From positions 1,168,482 to 1,232,481 of the forward strand of contig JAJVIC010000009.1 of assembly GCA_022072225.1 (NCBI GenBank): a stretch of DNA of 64,000 nt. The letters are read 5' to 3'. The notes below the pieces were generated by a model. The model saw nothing but the letters and a program-made list of their open reading frames with translations, did no database searches and was not told the origin of the DNA. Positions 18,391-27,600 of this stretch are shown here, one piece after another. Origin of the DNA: Bacteroidia bacterium. Lineage in GTDB: Bacteria > Bacteroidota > Bacteroidia > SXHM01. Each line of letters begins with the position of its first letter. Within the stretch, counting starts at the first letter, position 1. Made by a program: the position numbers and the translations under genes.

Positions 18391-19752
18391 TTATCCTCTC
18401 AGATGATATGCCTTGGGCTGTGTAAACGCTCTAATTCCAATATGAGAAAGCGTACTTCCCATTCCTGAGTTTTTGCGTCCGCTCCAGGGCAGGTAGGGAC
18501 TAACACGGTCGCAGCAGTTCCAATATACAGTCCCGGTGTTAAGTTTGCGCATCATGTTTTCTGCGCGCTCTTTACTGGAAGAATAAATAGCAGCTGTTAA
18601 TCCGTATTCTGTATCCTGCATCAATACAAGTGCTTCCTCATCATCTTTTACTTTTTGTATGCCTACAACGGGACCAAAACTTTCTTCGGTCATAATACGC
18701 ATGTTGTGGTTTACGTTGGTTAAAACGGTTGGCTCAAAGAAAAAGCCTTTGCCTTCAACAATGTGTCCGCCATCCAAAAGTTTCGCGCCTTTTGCAACGG
18801 CATCTTTTACCTGCGCATCGAGAAACGATAATTGCTCGGCACGGCTCATAGCACCAATATCGGGCGAGTCCATAGGGTTGCCGATTTTGAGTTTTTTGTT
18901 TTCGGCAACATAGGCTTCCACAAATTTGTCGAAGATATTTTCGTGTACATAAATACGTTCTACCGCGCAGCAGCTTTGTCCGTTGTTATAGACAACGCCT
19001 TCTACTGCGGAGGCTGCAACCTTGGCAATGTCTGCAATGTCATCGGCAACATACATAGGGTCTTTGCCGCCCAGTTCCAAACCAACGGGAACCATTTTGC
19101 CTGCTACTTTCTCGGCAATGTATTTACCTGTTTTGTAAGAGCCGGTGAAGAAATATCCGTTGAAGGGCAATGCCAGCAGAGCTTCGCCAACGGCACGTGC
19201 GCCAATGCCAACCTGAAATACATCATCGGGAATGCCTGCTTTTTTAAGCAAACGTTCTACATGTAAACCGGTAAGCGTGGTGTATTCCGATGGTTTGTAT
19301 AACACGGTGTTGCCGGCTATCAGCGCAGGGATGTAGGCGTTTACACCAACCAGATAAGGGTAGTTCCATGCAGATATGTTGCAGATAACGCCCAGCGGTT
19401 CGTAGCTTATTTTTTCTTTGGTGTCGCCTTCGGTAACAACCCATTCATCAGCTAAATACTTTTCTGAATTCTCAACAAAGAACTTAATACGGTTGCGTGC
19501 TCCGTTTAACTCGTTGTTGCTTTGGTTCAGAGGTTTTCCCATTTCCTGTGTAAGCGTTTTTGCCAATTCATCTTTTTCTTCGGCAATTAAATCCGAGAAG
19601 CGTTGAATGATGGCAATGCGCTCTCTTAAAGGCTTTGCAGCCCATGCGGGTTGAGCAGCGTGTAGTTTGTTAAACTTGGTTTGAAGTGTTTGCGCGCTGT
19701 CTTCACTTACTTCGGTAAGTACTTCTTCGGTGGCGGGGTTTAGTATTTTCAT
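18391..19752 (-). CDS. NAD(P)-dependent aldehyde dehydrogenase (succinate-semialdehyde dehydrogenase-like)
   Basis: 453 aa. Contains ICNISAWNYPYLVGVNAYIPAL, the cofactor glycine motif FTGSYKTGKYI, the general-base glutamate in LELGGKDPMYVADD and the catalytic cysteine in NNGQSCCAVERIYV. PFGPVVGI-type and PYLPWSGRKNSGMG C-terminal motifs are intact. The adjacent same-strand class-I amidotransferase of the gamma-glutamyl-GABA hydrolase type suggests polyamine/GABA catabolism, but this is a context inference. Confidence 0.9.
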   Translation of the reverse strand: MKILNPATEEVLTEVSEDSAQTLQTKFNKLHAAQPAWAAKPLRERIAIIQRFSDLIAEEKDELAKTLTQEMGKPLNQSNNELNGARNRIKFFVENSEKYLADEWVVTEGDTKEKISYEPLGVICNISAWNYPYLVGVNAYIPALIAGNTVLYKPSEYTTLTGLHVERLLKKAGIPDDVFQVGIGARAVGEALLALPFNGYFFTGSYKTGKYIAEKVAGKMVPVGLELGGKDPMYVADDIADIAKVAASAVEGVVYNNGQSCCAVERIYVHENIFDKFVEAYVAENKKLKIGNPMDSPDIGAMSRAEQLSFLDAQVKDAVAKGAKLLDGGHIVEGKGFFFEPTVLTNVNHNMRIMTEESFGPVVGIQKVKDDEEALVLMQDTEYGLTAAIYSSSKERAENMMRKLNTGTVYWNCCDRVSPYLPWSGRKNSGMGSTLSHIGIRAFTQPKAYHLRG

Positions 19753-19767
19753 GTTGGATTATTTTTC

Positions 19768-19825
19768 ACCGCAGAGGCGGAGAGACGCTGAGTTATTTTT
19801 CTCTGCGCCTTTGCGCCTCTGCGGT
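19768..19825. repeat. 12-bp-arm inverted repeat between the aldehyde dehydrogenase and amidotransferase genes
   Basis: ACCGCAGAGGCG (19768-19779) and CGCCTCTGCGGT (19814-19825) are perfect reverse complements around a partly self-similar centre. This fits the palindromic word repeats seen in other gaps of this genome. Confidence 0.75.
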
Positions 19826-19829
19826 TAAT

Positions 19830-20579
19830 TTAGGATTTTATAAAACTTAAAAAGTGCATATACACCTTATCGGCATCTATCAATTGGTCTTTAATGGTGT
19901 GGAAAAACTCGGGGTGCCATTGTACGCCCATTACTTTGCCCTCGGGGGCTTTGGTGTAGGTGATGGCTTCTACCATATTATCATTCGGACAAACGGCAAG
20001 TACTTTCAAATCTTTGCCTAAGTCTTTCACGCCCTGGTGGTGGACAGAATTTACATGCGGATTTTTTTCATCGGCAAACATGCGGTCAAATAATTCGCCT
20101 TTGGTAAATACCACTTCGTGATTAACGCGGTCATATACTTCGGCATCGCGGTGTTTTAAAGCATCAGCTTTTTGTGTGAGCAAATCCTGATACAATGTTC
20201 CTCCGAAATATACATTCATCAACTGAAAGCCCCGGCAGATTGCCAGTACAGGCTTATCGTTCTTCACAGCATAATCCATAATGCGCAATTCGTAGGCATC
20301 GCGCTCGGGGTCGCCTTTCCATTTGCCATCCAGTATGGGTTGCTCGCCATAGGTTTCTGGGGCAATATCAGCGCCACCCTGAAAGACAAAGCCATCCATT
20401 TCGCCCAGAAACTCAAGCAGTCGCTCGCCCTCCAGGTCGGGAATAAGAATGGGCATTACGCCTTTGCGGGCAAGGTAGCGCGACATATCGCGCTCAAAGT
20501 AAGTTAAGGTCTTTTTTCCGTGCGAGGTGCGGTTTACATCGGGATACAGAAAACCTGCTGAAACACCAATCTTTATCAT
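19830..20579 (-). CDS. Class-I glutamine amidotransferase, gamma-glutamyl-GABA hydrolase family (peptidase C26, PuuD-like)
   Basis: 249 aa. The nucleophile Cys is in PVLAICRGFQLMNVYFGG, and the catalytic His-Glu pair is in VQWHPEFFH. SVHHQGVKDLG and GGADIAPETYGEQ are typical of the PuuD branch. It would cleave a gamma-glutamyl amide. The downstream aldehyde dehydrogenase gene is separated only by a palindromic repeat, and the two are probably cotranscribed. Confidence 0.88.
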   Translation of the reverse strand: MIKIGVSAGFLYPDVNRTSHGKKTLTYFERDMSRYLARKGVMPILIPDLEGERLLEFLGEMDGFVFQGGADIAPETYGEQPILDGKWKGDPERDAYELRIMDYAVKNDKPVLAICRGFQLMNVYFGGTLYQDLLTQKADALKHRDAEVYDRVNHEVVFTKGELFDRMFADEKNPHVNSVHHQGVKDLGKDLKVLAVCPNDNMVEAITYTKAPEGKVMGVQWHPEFFHTIKDQLIDADKVYMHFLSFIKS

Positions 20580-20652
20580 GGTTTGATTTTTGAGTGTGCA
20601 AAAGTAATCACTTTGACTGATTTAATAGTATCGCTTTCACACGTGCTCGCTC

Positions 20653-20727
20653 AAATGTTCACTGAACATTTTCCGTGCTCGATATGACACATCAACTGTC
20701 ACTTCGAGCGTAGTCGAGAAGCGGTTA
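20653..20727. repeat. Palindromic repeats upstream of the vWA gene
   Basis: AAATGTTCA-C-TGAACATTT at 20653-20671 is a perfect palindrome. A second one, CTTCGA-gcgtag-TCGAGAAG, lies at 20702-20721. The 184-bp gap between the divergent genes holds little else. Confidence 0.65.
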
Positions 20728-20763
20728 TAAAATAAATGCCTGAAAAATCCGTTACTTTGAAAT

Positions 20764-22119
20764 ATGGGACGCTTGTTATTAGTTATAAGTTCTTGGTTAT
20801 TAGTTATTGGTTATTCGGCCTCTGCGCAGCATGTGAAGTGGGAGAGCCGCAGCTTTGATCATGGCACGGTAACGGACTGGAACTCGCCACCGGCAGTGTT
20901 TAAATTTACCAACACCAGCAAGGAGAAGATTATGTTCTTGCCTATGTTTTATCAGCGCGAGATGTATGTGGAGATTCCCAAACGCAAGATTGAACCGGGC
21001 GAATCAGCAGAGGTAAAAGTGTATCTCTATACCAGCGAAACAGGCCCGTTTACTAAAAAAGCAACGGTGTGGATTGACAAGAGCAACGACCCGATGGAAC
21101 TTACCGTGCGCGGAAACATTAAATCGCTTTACAAAAATGCGCTTACGGCTTGTCCATCGTTCTGGAATCATAAACCTGATGAGGAAACGCCACAGGTGGT
21201 TTTTATTCCTAAGCCAAGTAATGCGGGATATGGAGGGCCTGAGAAGTTTGACAGCACCAAGACCTCACCACCGGCCCCTCTCCTTCAGGAGAGGGGAGCA
21301 GAGGCTCCTCAGCCTGCCGAAACATTTACCAGTAATGTGAATGACCAGTATGAAGAAGCCTCACCCCCAACCCCTCTCCAAGAGGAGAGGGGAGCAGAGA
21401 CACTTCTGCCTGCCGAAACGTTTACAAGTAATATAAATGACCAGTACAATGAAGCCCCACCTCTTAGTATTCCTGTTGAGGATGGTATCATTATTTCTCC
21501 CTCCCCTTTGGAGAGGGTTGGGGAGAGGCTGGATTCTACCCAACTTGCCCGCGACAAATTCGGGGTTAATAACATTGTATTCCTTATAGATGAATCAGGT
21601 TCCATGAAACGCGATAAAAAGATGGAGATGCTGAAGGCTGCTATCAAGGAGCTGGTGAAGGTGATGCGCGAAGAGGATAAGATTACCATTATTACCTATG
21701 CTGCCGATGCCGAAATGTTGCTTCCCACCACGCAGGCTCACAGGAAAGATGAAATATACACGCTGATTGACAGCCTGAAGCCTTATGGCTTTACCGATGG
21801 TGTAAGCGGTATGAATATGGCCTATGATATGGTTGACAAAAACTTTGTGCCCGATGGCAATAACCAGTTATTTCTGGCTACCGATGGCGAGTTTAATCAG
21901 GGCGATGTTACCGAATCAAGTTTTACCGACCTGGTAAAACTGAATGCCGCCAAAGGAACCAAACTCAGTATTGTTGGTTTCGGGCAAAACGAAAAAGCCG
22001 TGAAACTGATGAAGAAAATGGCCGAAAGCGGACAGGGTAATTTCTTACAGATATTACCCGGCAGCACCAACACTGATGTATTGGTGGAGGAGATTAAACG
22101 GAACTCGGAGAGGAGGTAG
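20764..22119 (+). CDS. DUF1573-like / vWA-domain protein with repeat-derived linker
   Basis: 451 aa. A signal peptide (LLLVISSWLLVIGYSASAQ) is itself written in a low-complexity TTAGTTAT word repeat. Residues about 24-120 resemble a DUF1573 immunoglobulin-like domain. Residues about 160-260 are a linker encoded by three palindromic repeat insertions and a duplicated PAETFTSN-NDQY block. Residues 265-445 form a vWA domain with the MIDAS DESGSM, TDGVSGM and ATDGEFNQGD. It is probably a periplasmic metal-dependent binding protein; its partner is unknown. Confidence 0.82.
   Translation: MGRLLLVISSWLLVIGYSASAQHVKWESRSFDHGTVTDWNSPPAVFKFTNTSKEKIMFLPMFYQREMYVEIPKRKIEPGESAEVKVYLYTSETGPFTKKATVWIDKSNDPMELTVRGNIKSLYKNALTACPSFWNHKPDEETPQVVFIPKPSNAGYGGPEKFDSTKTSPPAPLLQERGAEAPQPAETFTSNVNDQYEEASPPTPLQEERGAETLLPAETFTSNINDQYNEAPPLSIPVEDGIIISPSPLERVGERLDSTQLARDKFGVNNIVFLIDESGSMKRDKKMEMLKAAIKELVKVMREEDKITIITYAADAEMLLPTTQAHRKDEIYTLIDSLKPYGFTDGVSGMNMAYDMVDKNFVPDGNNQLFLATDGEFNQGDVTESSFTDLVKLNAAKGTKLSIVGFGQNEKAVKLMKKMAESGQGNFLQILPGSTNTDVLVEEIKRNSERR
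21275..21520. repeat. Three in-frame copies of a CCCCTCTCC/GGAGAGGGG palindrome
   Basis: Two perfect copies with 9-bp arms and 4-bp loops (21275-21296, 21371-21392) and one degenerate copy (about 21498-21520). They lie inside the vWA reading frame and encode its Pro/Glu/Arg-rich linker. The first two belong to a tandem duplication with a period of about 96 bp. Confidence 0.85.
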
Positions 22120-22176
22120 CCAAAACCCCTGAAACCCCAGTAAAATGGGCTTTTTTTATATCAAAGGTTACGGGCT

Positions 22177-22451
22177 ATTGAACCAAAGAAGGCTCTTCGT
22201 CTTAATAGGTCGTGTCCTATTGAAGCAAAGAGCCTTCTTTGCCTTGATAGCTTACATGGCATTGAAGCGGAGAATCTTCACATCTTCAATAGCTTGTGAG
22301 ACATTGAACCAAAGAAGCTTCACCACCTTAATAGGTCACGCCACGTTGAAGTAAAGAGCTTTCTTTGCCTCAATAGGTCGCGAGGATGCGTAGCAAAGAA
22401 GAAAATTGGTTTATTTAGGTTGCGACCTATTGAACCAAATAAACTTTTCGG
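22177..22451. repeat. 42-bp degenerate tandem repeat array, about 6.5 units
   Basis: Units start at 22177, 22219, 22261, 22303, 22345, 22387 and 22429, all exactly 42 bp apart, most opening with ATTGAA. Unit junctions form hairpins such as AATAGG-TCGTGT-CCTATT. Adjacent units are partly complementary, for example GAAGGCTCTT with AAGAGCCTTC, and 22371-22381 with 22422-22432. A 69-codon reading frame over the first units would give 14-aa repeats, but it ends mid-array, so I do not call it a gene. Confidence 0.85.
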
Positions 22452-22564
22452 ATTAAGTAAACTGCCAACATTCATGGCTACTGATGTTAATCACCTCCGG
22501 AGCTGACCAACCTCATGTTTGCGGCTAATCATTTTGTTCTCCTTTGCATCAAAACTAAACACCC

Positions 22565-22792
22565 ATGGAAAAACACGATTTACTACACGAATTCCCGCAA
22601 CACAAAGAAAAGATACATAACCTGAAAGTGAGCGACCATCACTTCCGCAAACTGTTTGACGAGTATGATGCCGTAAACAACGACATACACCGCATTGAAA
22701 CCGGAGCGGAAGCCACAGCCGATGAAGTGTTGGATGTGCTGCGTACCAAACGCGTTTACCTGAAAGACCAGCTGTTTGAGTATCTGAAGTAG
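22565..22792 (+). CDS. DUF465 (YdcH-family) small protein
   Basis: 75 aa, predicted to be entirely helical and highly charged: MEKHDLLHEFPQHKEKIHNL, then HHFRKLFDEYDAVNNDIHRI and KRVYLKDQLFEYLK. This matches the DUF465/YdcH family in length and pattern. Its function is unknown. It stands alone between the 42-bp array and an inverted repeat. Confidence 0.85.
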   Translation: MEKHDLLHEFPQHKEKIHNLKVSDHHFRKLFDEYDAVNNDIHRIETGAEATADEVLDVLRTKRVYLKDQLFEYLK

Positions 22793-22802
22793 GGACAGGA
22801 GC

Positions 22803-22860
22803 AGTGGGCAGTAGGTAGTAGGCAGTTCGCACAGACTGCCTAGTGCCTACTGCCACCTGC
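22803..22860. repeat. Inverted word repeat (GCAGTAGG / CCTACTGC)
   Basis: GGGCAGTAGGTAGTAGGCAGT is answered about 10 bp later by ACTGCCTAGTGCCTACTGCC, giving a long imperfect hairpin downstream of the DUF465 gene. A GTG that could open the lnt frame (22843) lies inside this repeat. Confidence 0.7.
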
Positions 22861-22884
22861 CAACTAAAACAGCCAACTTTCTTT

Positions 22885-22892
22885 ACCTTTGC
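22885..22892 (+). promoter_or_regulatory. -7 box (TACCTTTG) before lnt
   Basis: TACCTTTG matches TAnnTTTG. It lies inside the longest possible lnt reading frame, which argues that the true start is downstream of 22892. Confidence 0.5.
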
Positions 22893-22899
22893 CCCTGCT

Positions 22900-24549
22900 T
22901 TGCAAAAACTACAAAATCTCGGGCTATCCTTATTAAGTGCCGTGTTGCTTTCAGTAGCATGGCCTGCGGGTGGCTTTGCGCCCCTGCTGTTTGTGGCACT
23001 GGTTCCCCTGTTGTGGGTTGAAAACAGAGTTGCCTCAAAAGGATATAAATACTCGGGAATAAAGCTGCTGCCTTACAGCTACATTACCTTCCTTGTCTGG
23101 AATGTACTCACCACCTATTGGGTCTATCACTCTTCTGCCTTTGGCGGTATTATAGCCTTTACGCTCAACTCACTGTTTCAGGCGCTGGTGTTTCAGCTCT
23201 TTCATTTTACCAAGAAGCACACGGGTGAAAAGCTCGGCTACGCTTCTTTAGTAGTTTACTTTATTGCCTGGGAATACTTCCACCTGCAATGGGATTTATC
23301 ATGGCCCTGGCTCACCTTCGGCAACGGCTTTTCTGAATATTATAAATGGATACAATGGTATGAATACACGGGAGTGTTTGGCGGCAACGTGTGGATGTTT
23401 GTAAGCAATATAGTGGTGTTCCATATTATTAAAGTCAAAAGTTATGAAGTCAAAAGTCAAAAGTTGCAGCGAACAGCTTTTGACTTTCGCCTTTTTTCTC
23501 TTAAACCCTTAATTTTTCTTTCCCTCTGGATAAGCATCCCCATCATCATCTCCCTCATCATCTACCACACCTACACCGAAAAAGCCAACCCCGTAAACAT
23601 AGTAGTGGTGCAACCCAACATAGACCCCTACAACGAAAAGTTTGACGGCATGACCGCCTCAGACCAATTAGAAAAGATGCTCAGTCTTGCCAAAGAGAAA
23701 ATTGATTCAACCACCGATTACCTCATTGGTCCCGAAACCGCTTTGGTAGAAGGCATCTGGGAAAACAAGATAGAAACCAGCAACAGCATACAACGCCTGC
23801 GCCAGTTTTTAGCCGATTATCCCAACCTGAAATTTGTGTTGGGATTATCATCGTACCGTATGTACGAAGAAGGGGAGAAGCCCTCACCAACTGCCCGCCC
23901 CTGGCGCAGAAAGAAGAACATGTCGTGGGATGCCTACAACACCGGCATGCAGATGCAAGACAAGCAGCCCATACAACTGTATCATAAATCCAAACTGGTT
24001 CCGGGCGTAGAGAAAATGCCGTTTCCTTCCTTATTAAAGCCCTTGGAAAAATACGCCATCGACTTAGGCGGTATGCCCGGAAGTTTGGGTGTGCAGGACG
24101 AGCGCAGCGTGTTTATTTCCTACAGCGACAACAAAAAGATAGCCCCTGCCATCTGCTACGAAAGCATTTACGGTGAGTATTGCGGTGAATACATCAACAA
24201 AGGAGCAGGACTTATCTTTATCATCACCAACGATGGCTGGTGGAAAGACACACCCGGCTACCGTCAGCATTGCAGCTATGCCCGGATGCGCGCCATTGAA
24301 CACCGCAGAAGCATTGCCCGCTCGGCCAACACCGGAACATCGTGTTTCATCAACCAGCGGGGCGACATGGAGCAGGCTACTGACTTCTGGGTGCCTGCCG
24401 TTATAAAAGGAACACTTAACTACAACGAAGAGCTAACTTTCTACACCAAACACGGTGATTACATTGTGTGGATATCTGCCCTCCTTTCAGCAGTGTTGCT
24501 GGTGTATGCATTTATAAAGCGCTTTACTCCAGGTCGTATAAAAAAGTAG
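22900..24549 (+). CDS. lnt: Apolipoprotein N-acyltransferase
   Basis: N-terminal membrane helices, then a carbon-nitrogen hydrolase domain with the triad Glu (IGPETALVEG), Lys (YHKSKLVPGVEKMPF) and Cys (PAICYESIYGEY). It acylates the N-terminal Cys of lipoproteins. I chose the TTG at 22900: the alternative GTG at 22843 lies in a palindromic repeat upstream of the -7 box, and the TTG puts the first helix at the N-terminus. Between the membrane part and the hydrolase, residues encoded by 23431-23490 (VKSYEVKSQKLQ) are a GTCAAAAG word repeat inserted in frame. The exact start is uncertain. Confidence 0.9.
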   Translation: MQKLQNLGLSLLSAVLLSVAWPAGGFAPLLFVALVPLLWVENRVASKGYKYSGIKLLPYSYITFLVWNVLTTYWVYHSSAFGGIIAFTLNSLFQALVFQLFHFTKKHTGEKLGYASLVVYFIAWEYFHLQWDLSWPWLTFGNGFSEYYKWIQWYEYTGVFGGNVWMFVSNIVVFHIIKVKSYEVKSQKLQRTAFDFRLFSLKPLIFLSLWISIPIIISLIIYHTYTEKANPVNIVVVQPNIDPYNEKFDGMTASDQLEKMLSLAKEKIDSTTDYLIGPETALVEGIWENKIETSNSIQRLRQFLADYPNLKFVLGLSSYRMYEEGEKPSPTARPWRRKKNMSWDAYNTGMQMQDKQPIQLYHKSKLVPGVEKMPFPSLLKPLEKYAIDLGGMPGSLGVQDERSVFISYSDNKKIAPAICYESIYGEYCGEYINKGAGLIFIITNDGWWKDTPGYRQHCSYARMRAIEHRRSIARSANTGTSCFINQRGDMEQATDFWVPAVIKGTLNYNEELTFYTKHGDYIVWISALLSAVLLVYAFIKRFTPGRIKK

Positions 24550-24609
24550 CCCCGACCTTCAGGTCGGGGACTACATTATATTCTTGAAATAGGGTAGGGC
24601 TTCAGCCCT
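24546..24609. terminator. Two hairpins between convergent lnt and the SprB-repeat protein
   Basis: GTAGCCCCGACCT-TC-AGGTCGGGGACTAC (24546-24574) and AGGGCT-TC-AGCCCT (24596-24609). The strong GC stems sit between two converging genes and probably end transcription in both directions, although no long T-run follows. Confidence 0.55.
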
Positions 24610-24622
24610 TTATACTAAAAGG

Positions 24623-27600
24623 CTACCTCACCAAGGTAATCGAACCCTTCTGTTCATAGTTCAGGTTATCAACACCCACCGCCTTCAGGGTATAGAAATA
24701 AGTTCCCTCGGGAACAATGTTTCCGCTTGGTGTGCGGCCATTCCATCCGCCCTGCGGCTGTGTCCAGCCATAAACCTTTTCGCCCCAGCGGTTAAATATC
24801 TCGCCTTCAAACTGCACAATGTTGCGTGAGTTGGGGTTAAACAAATCATTCAGTCCGTCACCGTTAGGCGTAAATACGTTGGGTACTTCAAAAATAGAAG
24901 TAGGAATAACATAAATACCGCCCGTAACCGAAAGCGTATCGGTACAACCGGTAATGGAATCGTAGGCAACCAAAATGATAGTAAACGCACCTGAGTCAAC
25001 ATAGGTATGCGTAGGATTTACCTCGGTTGAGGTTTCGCCATCGCCAAAGAACCATTGATAAGAAGTAGCGCCTACGCTGGTATTGGTAAAGGTGATAACC
25101 AAAGGTTGCAAACCTGTATCGGGGTCAGCCGTAAAGTTGGCCACCAAAGGATTTACCGGCTCGCTGATAATAGCAAGCTCAGAGTCGGTACAACCGTTGG
25201 CATCGGTAACCAGCAGAATATATTCGCCAGCAGTTAAGTCAGTAATCGTTGCATCCGAAGAACCCGAAGGGGTCCAGAAATAAGTGTAAGGCCCTGTTCC
25301 GCCAAAGGCACCGCCTGTTGCTTGTCCGTCATTGCCACCGTTGCAGTTCACATTCTGGAACGATGCAATACCTGCTGTAAGCACAGTAGGTTCGGTAATG
25401 GTAATTCCTGACAGGTTAAAGGTGCAGCCGTTATCATCGGTAATGGTTACATCGTAGGTGCCTGGAGCAAGGTTGTTAGCCGTAGCCAGCGTTTGGTTGG
25501 CCGGGTCGTTCCAGTCGTAAAGGTATGGTGGTACGCCTCCGGCTGCTGTTACAGTAGCCTGTCCGTCTGCTGCACCGTTGCAGCTCACATTGCTTGTTGA
25601 GCTCAGTGTTACATCCAGTGCAGTTGGTTCCGCAATCTGAACATTGGATACGTTTACTTCGCAACCGTTATCATCGGTAACGGTAACGGCATATATACCT
25701 GCTTCCAGTCCTGCTGCGGTTTGTCCGGTTTGTGCCAGCGGGTCGTTCCATAAATAGGTGTAAGGTGCAGTTCCGCCAACGGGAGTAACAGTCAGTTGTC
25801 CGTTGTTGCCACCGTTGCAGTCCACATCGCTGTCCACTGCCACTGTTGCGGTAAGCACATCCGGTTCGTTAATAGTAACCGTTGCTGTTCCTGTGCATTG
25901 ATTGGTATCGGTGATGGTAACGGTATAGGTTCCCGCAGGAAGGTTTACAACCGTGTCGTTAGCCGTTGTTGCATTATCATCCCATAGGTAAGTATAGCCC
26001 GGAGTTCCGCCTGCACCAAGAGCTACAGCAGAGGCTGTTCCGCCACCGTTACAAAGAATGGAAACAATCTCTGTTGCGCTTCCCGAAACAGGCGTTGGTT
26101 CAGTAATAGTAACCGAAACGGTAGTAGTACATCCTGCCGCATCGGTAATCAAACAACCTATTGTTCCTGCAGGCAGGTTAACCGCTGTAGGCGTTGATTG
26201 TAAATCATCCCACTCGTAAATATAATTCGGTGTTCCGCCTGTAACGGTAACAGTAGCCTGTCCGTCAGCACCTGCATTACACGAAACATTGTTATCAGCA
26301 ACAACCGTTGCACTCAGCAGAGCCGGTTCGCTTACTGTAACCGATGAGGTTGCAGTACAACCATTGTCATCGGTAACGGTAACGGTGAAAGTACCTGCAC
26401 CCAATCCCGTTGCGCTGGAAGTGGTTTGTGCGTTGGTATCATCCCACAGGTAAGTATAGTTAGGTGTTCCGCCACCTGCGGTAACGTCTACCACTGCATC
26501 AGCAGCACCGTTGCAGCTTGCATCTGAAATTACTGAAGCACTTGCAGTAAGTTGTGTTGGTTCTGTCAGTGTTGCAGTAGCTGTTGCGCTGCAACCGTTA
26601 TCGTCAGTAATGGTTACAGTATAAGTTCCTTGCGAAAGTCCGGTTGCAATGTCTGTTGTTTGTGCATTCACATCATCCCACAAATAGGTATAGGGAGGAA
26701 GACCACCGCTTGCTGTTGCAGTTGCTGTTCCGTCTGTTCCGCCAAAGCAGCTGACATTGCTTGCCACAGCAGCACCTGTTGGTGCTACAATGCCCGGAAG
26801 ATTTCCGTAGTGTACAGTTCCTGTAGAGGCAGCACCACCATTTCCGTTACCACCGCTCAGGAGAACGTTTGCATTAATCACATTGTTACGGCAAGGGTTC
26901 TGAAAAACCTTTACACGGCCACCGCTTCCGCCACCGCCCATAGCGCCATTGGCGCCTGCGTTGGTAGCACCGCTGTTTCCGCTTCCGCAAAAAATGGAGC
27001 CTCCGTAGTTGCAGGGACTGGCACCTGCGCCACCTTGTCCGCCCAAACCACCGTTACCGCCTTCAGCGCGAATAGTTCCTGTTAAGGTCATATCGCCCAA
27101 GGCTGAAATATAAATACCACCTCCCGATCCGCCACCTGCTCCGCCACCGCCACCTGCACCGGCAGAGTAGGTAGTTTCGTCACAACCATCGCAGCCGTCA
27201 TCGCAGCAGCGGCCTGTTTTTCCGCCTGCGCCACCATTTCCGCCATTTCCGCCAACGCTTCCCTGAGCGGATAATGTTCCCGCTACGGTTAATGTTTCGC
27301 TGGCATTTAATACAATTTTTCCGCCTCCTGTTCCGCCAGCACCGCCATTAGCTCCGTTGTTGTAGCTTTTACCGCCACCGCTTGCACCTGCGCCACCGCT
27401 TCCCATATCAATATCATTACCGGTTGTTGTTCCGTAGGCTGTTCCTGCAGTGCCTCCTGTTCCTGCCGTTCCTGCCGTTGGTGTTGAACAGGTTGAAAGG
27501 CTCATCCCTGTGAAGCTACCGGATGCAGAACCGGCACCACCGCCACCGCCCGCATTCGCATTTGCTCCGTAGCTTCCGCCACCGCCCGCACCGGCACCGC

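Noticed and set aside
22145-22354. 69-aa protein with 14-aa repeats
   Set aside because: It is only the 42-bp array read in one frame; it stops in the fifth unit and has no promoter.
26552-27085. 177-aa Cys-rich reading frame opposite the SprB-repeat protein
   Set aside because: An antisense artefact of Gly-rich codons on the real gene's strand.
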